The notes under the pieces are model-generated. The model saw nothing but the letters and a program-made list of their open reading frames with translations, was not told the DNA's origin and made no database searches. Source: Sordariomycetes sp. S80-01Y (taxonomy: Eukaryota; Ascomycota; Sordariomycetes). Taken from it: 64,000 nt of DNA. Made by a program: the position numbers and the translations under genes. The stretch spans positions 1,674,001 through 1,738,000 of the forward strand of contig JAXQJY010000030.1 of assembly GCA_037042185.1 (NCBI GenBank), in the 5' to 3' direction. How positions within the stretch are numbered: the stretch's first letter is position 1; every line of letters begins with the position of its first letter. Positions 56,530 to 64,000 of this stretch are shown here, piece by piece.

Positions 56530-59500
56530 ATGGCATCTGGCTTCACCTCAAATGCCTTCACCAGCAACATGGCCGACCAAAGCCCAGCATCCAGCTCTAT
56601 TGAAGCTGCCATGAATGTGACGGCGGCTGTAGCTGCCCAGGAGTCCCCCGGCTGGCTGGGGCTGTTTGGGCGGCTTGTCTATATGCTTCTGAACGCGGTC
56701 TCGACTATCCTGTACTGGGTGTTGAGGATTGCGACCATCAACGTACCGACCATCATGTATACGCTGCTGTCGACCAGCTGGACCGTCACCATGAACGCAA
56801 CCACCCTGTACGCAGTGCTTCCCACCTTCCACATCAGACTGTTGCTAATGGTTGAACAGCATGTTTGTCATGGCGGCGGTGGTATCAGCCGTTAGCTGGG
56901 TTGTCCGATACAGGATCCTCAACATGTACTCGAGGCTACCGCCCGAGCCTCAACGAAAGGAGCCCGAGATCGACTTGTTCCCTGATACTCACGAAGAGGG
57001 TATCAAGTCAGGCCTCTCCAGCTACCTTGATGAGTTCTTGAGCGCCATCAAGATTTTTGGATATCTCGAGCGGCCTGTGTTCCACGAGCTCACGCGGAGC
57101 ATGCAGACGCGTCAGCTCATCGCCGGTGAGACGATCAACCTCGAAGAGGAGAAGGGATTCTGTATCGTTGTGGATGGTCTGGTTGAGATCTTCGTCAAGT
57201 CTGGAATTCATCCTCGCACGGCCAGCAGTTCCCACAGTGATGGCTATGACGAAGAAGATACTGCACCTGGTCAGCAGAAGTACCAGCTCCTGACTGAGGT
57301 GCGCAACGGCGCCCCCATGTCGTCGCTATTCTCGATCATGTCGCTGTTCACAGAGGACGTAAAGCTACAGCACACAGAGGATTCATCCGAGATGCCACAC
57401 GATTCCAGGCGTCATCGTTCACGCCCTCCCTTCCACCGTCCAGGGTCTGGTGCCTATGCGGTCCCACCAGACGTCGCCATGTCGATGCCCACTACCCCTA
57501 ACATGGGTAAGCCCGTGGAGGTTACTTCTCCAGGAGCTGATCAGGACCGACCGGTCTCACCACACGAGGGAATGTCCACGTCGAGGATACCGCCCATGTC
57601 TTTAGACCCCAATGGCGGCCAGTCCTCTCAGCGGCCGAACCTTCCTCACAGGGCGACGTCGAAGTCGGCTCACCCCGACATCATCGCACGGGCTACGGTC
57701 GATACGACCATTGCCATCATTCCCGCTAGTGCCTTCAGGAGATTGATCAAGATCTACCCCAAGGCAACGTCGCATATCGTGCACGTCATTCTGTCTCGTT
57801 TCCAACGTGTTACTCTCGCTCACGCGTACGACTATCTTGGTCTTACGAACGAGGTCCTCCAAACGGAAAAGAACGTCATCAAGTACACTGGTTGTCAGTT
57901 GCCTAACATCCTTCGTGGCGAGGCTTTGACTCGACTAAAGGAGAAGTTCAGTCGTGAGCGGGAGAAGACCGCCGACGGGGAGGGAACGAAGGGCATAGCA
58001 CTGCACAACCCGGCTACTACCCGACGCCGGAGATCTAGTACAACTCTACGAAAGGAAGCTGTGCTGCAGTCGATGACCAAGCGACAACCCTCGATGCCCG
58101 CATCGAGCACCATTTCCTCGCACGAAAGAGCTGGTCAGACGCCGGGACCTGGTGACTTGCTGTCGAACATTCAACTTGCTCGAGGTACTCATCGCTCTTC
58201 AAATTCGGAGTCTCGCAATGAGGCTCCATTTGAGCTCGGGCAAATTGATGCAAGTCCGCTTGCTCAGCGCTCATACAACCCATTTGATTCTCGCAGCCAG
58301 AGTCGAGTTCCCCTCGATCCCCGAGAGACAATGGACGAGGACAATCTGTTCCGAACTTCGATCCTGGAGTGTATGTTGAAGAGCCTTGGCCTTGATGGGG
58401 GCGGCAACGCTTCGAGGGACCCTGACTCCACGGAAGGCTCCCCACGACTTGTCGCCCTCGACTCGAAGCGAGGCAGGACGTTGTACAGCAACACGAACAA
58501 TGCTTTTGGTTTCATGGGGCCTTACGAAGGTTCTGCGGACGGAGATACCGAGTCGCTCAACTCGAGCGGCATGGGCTTCAATCCCTCACCTAGCGCTCAT
58601 TCGTTGTCTCATGATCTGATGAATGAGATTGAGATTGTCTTCTTTCCCAAAGGATCTGTGCTTGTCGATCAAGGCGAGCGAGCGCCTGGTCTTTACTACG
58701 TCGTCGACGGCTTCCTGGACATTGGCACCCATAGCCAAGAGGCTTCTCAGAACCTCTTTCCGTCACATAGTCCGGATTCTTTCCCTACAAGCTCATCTAC
58801 ACCAGAGCCTTCATATACGGATTCTTTCCCGACTCTCAAGCGGACCGAGACCGCCCGTGACCAGGAAGAGTCAAACAAGAAACCTGGCCTCAAGCGTCGC
58901 AGCGTTGCTTTGGTCAAGCCTGGTGGCCTGGCTGGATACATTGGCAGTGTGTCTTCCTACCGATCGTTCATTGATGTCGTCGCGAAGACCGATGTGTACG
59001 TAGGCTTCTTGCCACGGGCGTCCTTAGAGCGCATTGTCGACCGATATCCCATCATTCTCCTTACCATGGCCAAAAGGTTGACGCACATTTTGCCTCGTCT
59101 GATTTTGCATATCGACTTCGCTCTCGAATGGGTCCAAGTTAACGCTGGTCAAGTCATCTTCCACGATGCGGATGAAAGTGACGCAATTTATATTGTCTTG
59201 AACGGTCGCTTGCGTCTTGTCGAAGACACCAAAGCCGGCGGCAAGCTGGTCCGCGCAGAATTCGGTCAAGGCGAGAGTGTAGGCGAGCTGGAGGTACTGA
59301 CCGAGACTGCTCGCTCGGGTACTCTGCATGCCATTCGCGACACTGAACTCGTCAAGTTCCCACGCACGCTCTTCAACAGTCTAGCACAGGAGCACCCCAA
59401 TATCACGATCAAGATCTCCAAGATCATTGCCTCGCGCATGCGAGCTGTTGTTGACGACCCTACCAAGAATCAGGGCAAAGAGGGCGGGCAGTCCAGCGCA

Positions 59501-61300
59501 ATCGCCAGCCAGCGCAAGTCTACGATGAATCTGCGCACCGTTGCGATTCTACCTGTTGCCGCTGGAGTACCTGTTGTTGAGTTTGGCCACCGGTTGATGA
59601 ACGCTTTGGCCCAGGTTGGACCGCCGAACGGCGCTACTTCTCTGAACCAGGCCGCCATTCTCAAGCACCTCGGAAAGCATGCTTTCAACAAGATTGGCAA
59701 GCTTAGGCTTTCACAGTACCTCGCTGACCTCGAGGAAAAATACGGGCTTGTCGTATACATTGCAGGTAAGCTCCCTCTTCTTGACATTGAATTATCTCGT
59801 TGTATGATGAGCAAACCTTATGTCCAAAGGCAAAGCCGCTGATGGTACATGTTAACTCTAATTTTTTCCTGATCACATCGCTACTCAAGCTTCAATCTTT
59901 CGTATTTCGGCGAGAATCGTTGCTAATCAGACACAGACACGAATGTCAATTCGCCTTGGACTCGGACGTGCATATCCCAAGCCGACAGCATTCTCCTCGT
60001 AGGTCTTGCAGAAGGCTCCCCCGCCGTAGGGGACTACGAACGTTTTATGCTTGGCACCCAGTCGACAGCGAGAAAGACTTTGGTGCTGCTGCACACTGAG
60101 CGGTACTCACCTCCAGGTCTGACAAGATCATGGTTGAGGAATCGAGTGTGGATCAACGGTGGGCACTTCCATATGCAAATGGCATTTAGAATGAATGAAA
60201 TGCCAGCGCATCCGCCGTCCAAGAAGCTCGGTCAAGCCCTCAAGGAGCGCGTTCAGGTGCTGCAGGCTGAGATTCAGAAGTACACATCCAAACGCGTTCA
60301 CCACACGCCGTACTACTCGCCCGAGGCGCCCTTCAAGGGCGACTTCCATCGTCTGGCACGCAGGCTTTGTGGTAAGTCTATTGGTCTAGTCCTGGGCGGC
60401 GGTGGAGCCCGTGGTATCTGCCAAATCGGTATCATCAGAGCCCTCGAAGAGGCAGGCATTCCGATCGATCTCATCGGCGGCACCTCCATTGGCGCATTCG
60501 TCGGTGCCTTGTATGCTCGACACGCAGATGTCGTGCCCATGTTTGGCTTTGCCAAGAAGTTTGCCGGACGCATGGCAAGCTTGTGGCGGTTCGCTTTGGA
60601 TTTGACGTATCCGTCCGCTTCGTACACGACCGGCCACGAGTTCAACCGTGGCATTTTCAAAGCATTCGGTGACACCCAGATTGAAGATTTCTGGCTCGAG
60701 TACTACTGCAACACCACAAACATCAGCAAAAGCCGTGTCGAGTTTCACACGAGCGGCTACGCGTGGCGCTACGTCAGAGCGTCGATGTCGCTTGCTGGCC
60801 TCTTACCGCCGCTGTGCGATGAGGGCAGCATGCTCCTGGATGGTGGCTACGTCGACAACCTGACCGTATCGCACATGAAGGCGCTTGGGGTAGACATCAT
60901 CTTCGCAATCGACGTTGGAGCTATTGATGACGACACGCCGCAAACCTATGGCGACTCCCTATCCGGCATGTGGGCGTTCTTCAACCGCTGGAACCCCTTC
61001 TCGACGCATCCCAACCCGCCCACGCTTGCGGAGATCCAGGGACGTCTGGCCTACGTCTCTAGCGTGGATGCGCTGGAGCGAGCCAAGACTATGCCGGGAT
61101 GTATCTACATGCGCCCCCCTGTTGATGACTACGGGACGCTGGAATTTGGCAAATTTGACGAGATCTATCGCATGGGACACAAGTACGGCGAGGAGTTCCT
61201 TCAGAAGATGAGAGCTCGCGGTGCATTGCCTTTGATGGAAGAGACGGAGGCGAAGCAAGCATTGCGGAGAACTACGGCGCCTCGTAGAGCGAGCATCTAG
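56530..61300 (+). CDS. NTE1: Lysophospholipase NTE1 (neuropathy target esterase homologue)
   Basis: Endoplasmic-reticulum phospholipase B that deacylates phosphatidylcholine to glycerophosphocholine. Three exons (56530-56807, 56860-59765, 59937-61300) give 1515 residues, normal for fungal NTE1. Two N-terminal membrane spans (about 45-75 and 94-110) are followed by cyclic-nucleotide-binding-like domains: one at about 150-330 with a long Ser/Pro-rich insert, one near 670-740 ([20 protein letters not shown]) and one near 850-945 ([19 protein letters not shown]). The patatin domain has GGGGARG at about 1215-1221, the nucleophile Ser1245 in GGTSIG, and Asp1363 in DGGYVDN, an intact catalytic dyad. 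Intron 2 is 171 bp, long for this window, with a GCTAATC branch site. An alternative start is the ATG at 56569. Confidence 0.96.
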
Positions 61301-62004
61301 ATGATAGACTTGGCATGGCATGGCATGGCTTCAACACAGGGCGCGGATGCAGCCGCGACGGCCAACGCACTGACTCCATAGAAGAAGATGTTAATAGAGG
61401 ATTGCTCGGGACCGCACTCACCAATAATCGCACTACGATCCTGGGACACTAACGAAGGGAGGAGACTAACGTATGACAGACACTTGGCTAGTGGTCTGAG
61501 TGAGCCCCGCCCCCGGGATCCAGGGTCCAACCCTTTCGCGGACTGTCATGCGACACCCTCATGGTCCAAGCGAGGTGACATCATCCTGGCGGTCTGCACC
61601 CAATCGATCTGAAGGGCATAGCCTCTGTCGTCACCGAGACATGCATGTTGACGCTGTTGGGATCTCGTAAGGGAGGGCACCGCTCCCGATGAGAAAGGCC
61701 TCCTGAGCTTAATGCTGCGGGATCCAACGACTTGACATAATATGGGGTCTGGGGGCCGGCCATCTCTTGGCTCTGGACAATTATTTTGTACAACATCCAA
61801 CCACCACCTACGCTTTCGGACTTGACTCTGCGATACTGGGCCTTGATCCGCAAACTGGACGCTGACTAGGATCTGAGGTTCACAAGATCATTGTACTTTG
61901 GTCATTCCTCTTTTACAGAGGATTATCCTTCTGTCGTTCCGTGACGGCCTACGTCTTCTACACGTCTCTGTACCTACTTGGAAGATAGTCCTCGAAACCC
62001 ACAA
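61301..62004. other. Intergenic region after NTE1
   Basis: No gene seen. Contains a short direct repeat of a GGCAT unit near 61310-61325, just after the NTE1 stop, and the promoter of the next gene. Confidence 0.5.
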
Positions 62005-62658
62005 ATGGCAACCCGCTACGACTATCCCCGGGAAGCAGCATACTACCCTCCCCCCCGTCGAGCAGCAACGGCCCCCTCGTCCCGCAACAATTTCGACTAC
62101 GCGCCAACGCGCTCATCGCGCTCCAACTACGCCCCGTCGTCATACCACGACGACGAGGACGATGAATACTACGCCCCTCCCCGTCGGAGCCGCACTCAGC
62201 GCGACCACGGGGCTGGCGAATACGGGCACCACAACGATGGGGACTACACCCGCAGCGGGCACGACCACGCCAGCTGCGAGGGCGGCACCTGCAAGGCCAT
62301 AGAAAAGGAGTACGGCGGCTTCGGCTGGACGGAGGCCGTCAGCCTCGCCGTCATGGGCGGCCTGGCCCTCTTCAACTTCGACAAGGCCTACGACAAGCAC
62401 AGGAAGAAGAGCGAGCAGCGCGAGAGGGATCGCCAGCTGGACGAGAGCAAGTCCCGCCGCGCCAAGGGTCGAAGGTCCGGGAGCTCCAGCGCGCGCAGCA
62501 AGAGCGCGGGACGCTCAGGGATGAGGGACTACGACAGCGAGCTCGACTCGGACGTGGAGCGCGAGAGGCGCAAAGGCGAGCGCGAGAGGAGAAGGGCCAG
62601 GAGTCGGGGCAGTCGACAGAGGGGCTACAGGGGCGAGGAGAAGGATGACCGACGCTGA
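62005..62658 (+). CDS. Arg/Ser/Tyr-rich low-complexity protein, function unknown
   Basis: The first ATG in the frame is at 62005, giving 217 residues. The N-terminal part is rich in Tyr, Pro, Arg, Ser and Asp (YYPPPRRAATAPSSRNNFD), then comes CEGGTCKAIEKEYGGFGWTE and a short hydrophobic helix (AVSLAVMGGLALFNFDKAYD, about 113-132). The C-terminal 80 residues are nearly all Arg, Lys, Glu and Ser with RS-like pairs. This pattern (glycine-zipper-like helix plus charged tail) recalls fungal surface or stress proteins of unknown role, but I cannot assign a family. No intron is needed. Confidence 0.6.
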   Translation: MATRYDYPREAAYYPPPRRAATAPSSRNNFDYAPTRSSRSNYAPSSYHDDEDDEYYAPPRRSRTQRDHGAGEYGHHNDGDYTRSGHDHASCEGGTCKAIEKEYGGFGWTEAVSLAVMGGLALFNFDKAYDKHRKKSEQRERDRQLDESKSRRAKGRRSGSSSARSKSAGRSGMRDYDSELDSDVERERRKGERERRRARSRGSRQRGYRGEEKDDRR

Positions 62659-63058
62659 GGCCAGCGTGCTGCGACTGATTATGCGGAACGTGCTATGATT
62701 ATTATGATGAGAATGCATACTTTCCGCGGAGCGTTAGTTTGGTATTCGACAGGGAGTTAGCGAGAACCTTTCGGCTTATTTTGACGTTTGCCTGTATTAC
62801 ATGTCGTCTTCTTGTCCCACGTCCTTGAAGAACTATCTTTTCTCGTGCCGTTCATTTTGTGAACCCTTGGCATCGCGTGTCCCCTGATCCCCGACACGAG
62901 TGACGTCCCTAACCGATGCCTTTCCAGAAACGCCCAACCATTCCCTTCCGAACACTCTCGAAATAGATTCACGCTGGCCATGCTGGCCAAGTTCACTCGT
63001 CGCCCTCTATTTGTGAGGGCGTGTCCAAGATCGCCTTAGACGAGGGTGCTGAGATGTC
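62659..63058. other. Convergent intergenic stretch
   Basis: Holds the 3' ends of the two flanking genes. No further gene seen. Confidence 0.5.
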
Positions 63059-64000
63059 CTACCTCCGGTCGTCGTACCTGAAGTTGCTTCCTCCGCCAGG
63101 GATGTACCTGTCGTTCATTCGCGGCCGACCCCTCCCGCCCCTTCTGCCACCGAAGCCGCCACCAAAGCCGCCACCTCTCCCACCCCGTCCTCCTCTCTCA
63201 CGGTGAGGTGGTCGGATGCCCTCGAACACTTCCTTACCCCGGTCGACAAAAGCGTCCCCCTGCTCGAATGAGTAACGGTTGATCTCCCTCCCGTAGGGTC
63301 CCCGTCGATCTGTGTAGTGGCTCCGCATGTTGGCCAACCGCCTCTGCACTAGGTCCTCGTTCGCAGTAGTATACATGACCGAGGGTCCAGTTGTTGTCCA
63401 CTTGCCCGCGCTCGAGCCCTCAGGCCCGGCGCGAGATGCAGGGCCGCCAAAGTTGGCTCTGGGACCGGAGGGTGGTTCGCGTCGCTGACCGCGGGGGCCG
63501 ACGGGGATGCTATTCATACTATCAGCCCGAGGACCCGTGGGTGCGGATGCGGGAGCGCGGGACAGAGAGCCCGTTGCAGCTTCGAGACGGGCCTCGACGC
63601 CGCCGTCCGGTGTGTCGGCGTAGATGACCTCCCATCTGGTGCCCGAACGACCGCCACCTCCCATCTCCATGTCAACCCAACCCTGTACTTTCTCGGGTGG
63701 TACAAAGTCTAACCACAGCGCTTTGCGATTGCTCTCGTTCGGCCATACCGTATCGTGGAGGAGAGCTCGCGTGCGTGATGCTGCGGCTGTGGATGAGAAG
63801 ACCACGAAGGCATGGGTGCGGATCTGGTCGAGGTGGAAGAGGGTGATGACATCGTTGCTCAGCGTTTCGCCCCGGGGCGTAGCCAGGTCGACTAGATGAG
63901 CTTGAATGTCTGCTGGTCGTAGAGGTCGCATGAGATTGGCAATGTACAGCGCTGACGTGGGTGGGTGCATGGCTGGTGCGACCGAGCGGCCGTAGTCTTC
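63059..64000 (-). CDS. C-terminal part of an Acinus-like RNA-binding protein (runs off the right edge)
   Basis: The frame is open to the last base of the window, so the start lies beyond it. The visible 313 residues begin EDYGRSVAPAMHPPTSALYI, then a divergent RRM-like domain (ALYIANLMRPLRPADIQAHL; HAFVVFSSTAAASRTRALL; WPNESNRKALWLDFVPPEKV) like that of Acinus, a component of the splicing-dependent ASAP complex that normally carries a SAP domain upstream. A Pro/Arg-rich linker follows, then the RNSP1-binding-like segment (VQRRLANMRSHYTDRRGPYG, then RYSFEQGDAFVDRG), and an RGG-rich end (GGRGGGFGGGFGGRRGGRGR). The whole-protein name rests on the RRM and tail only, so it is a best match. Confidence 0.7.
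   Translation of the reverse strand, partial: EDYGRSVAPAMHPPTSALYIANLMRPLRPADIQAHLVDLATPRGETLSNDVITLFHLDQIRTHAFVVFSSTAAASRTRALLHDTVWPNESNRKALWLDFVPPEKVQGWVDMEMGGGGRSGTRWEVIYADTPDGGVEARLEAATGSLSRAPASAPTGPRADSMNSIPVGPRGQRREPPSGPRANFGGPASRAGPEGSSAGKWTTTGPSVMYTTANEDLVQRRLANMRSHYTDRRGPYGREINRYSFEQGDAFVDRGKEVFEGIRPPHRERGGRGGRGGGFGGGFGGRRGGRGRPRMNDRYIPGGGSNFRYDDRR

Overview
The window is nuclear DNA of a filamentous ascomycete (Pezizomycotina, most likely a Sordariomycete). The evidence is short introns (mostly 45-80 bp) with GTRNGT donors and CTAAC-like branch sites, compact gene spacing, and full-length fungal versions of FIS1, SPC24, VPS15, NTE1 and a gephyrin-type CnxE. I reconstructed exons by hand from splice sites, frame continuity and protein-family memory; nothing was searched or computed.

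Left part (1-18 kb): a broken uncharacterised gene enters from the left edge. It is followed by FIS1 (mitochondrial fission, two 19-nt exons), SPC24 (kinetochore), a small membrane protein, a TatD/Scn1-type metal hydrolase, a 763-residue single-pass membrane protein whose outer part is a tandem duplication, a secreted GH51 arabinofuranosidase, a Zn2Cys6 transcription factor and an FMN-binding PNPOx-like protein. From 18.3 to 23.6 kb I see no convincing gene.

Middle (23.6-33 kb): a conserved but unnamed fungal protein, then VPS15, U2A' (LEA1) and the histone-fold Pol epsilon subunit DPB3.

About 33-46 kb is a different kind of region: sparse, with broken or doubtful gene fragments, orphan small ORFs and a single giant intronless gene for a secreted IMPa/M60-like zinc metallopeptidase with a mucin-like segment. 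It lies between housekeeping genes and looks like an accessory island.

Right part (46-64 kb) is dense housekeeping: a CLC chloride/proton exchanger, an EamA/TMEM42-like membrane protein, TFIIA gamma, V-ATPase c'' (VMA16), gephyrin-type CnxE, POP5, GPN2, NTE1, a basic low-complexity protein, and the C-terminal part of an Acinus-like RNA-binding protein running off the right edge. Several pairs share divergent promoters (FIS1/SPC24, TOA2/VMA16, CnxE/POP5, GPN2/NTE1); POP5 and GPN2 converge with only 25 bp between stop codons. The genes do not form one pathway, although VPS15, the CLC exchanger and VMA16 all act in endomembrane or vacuole biology.
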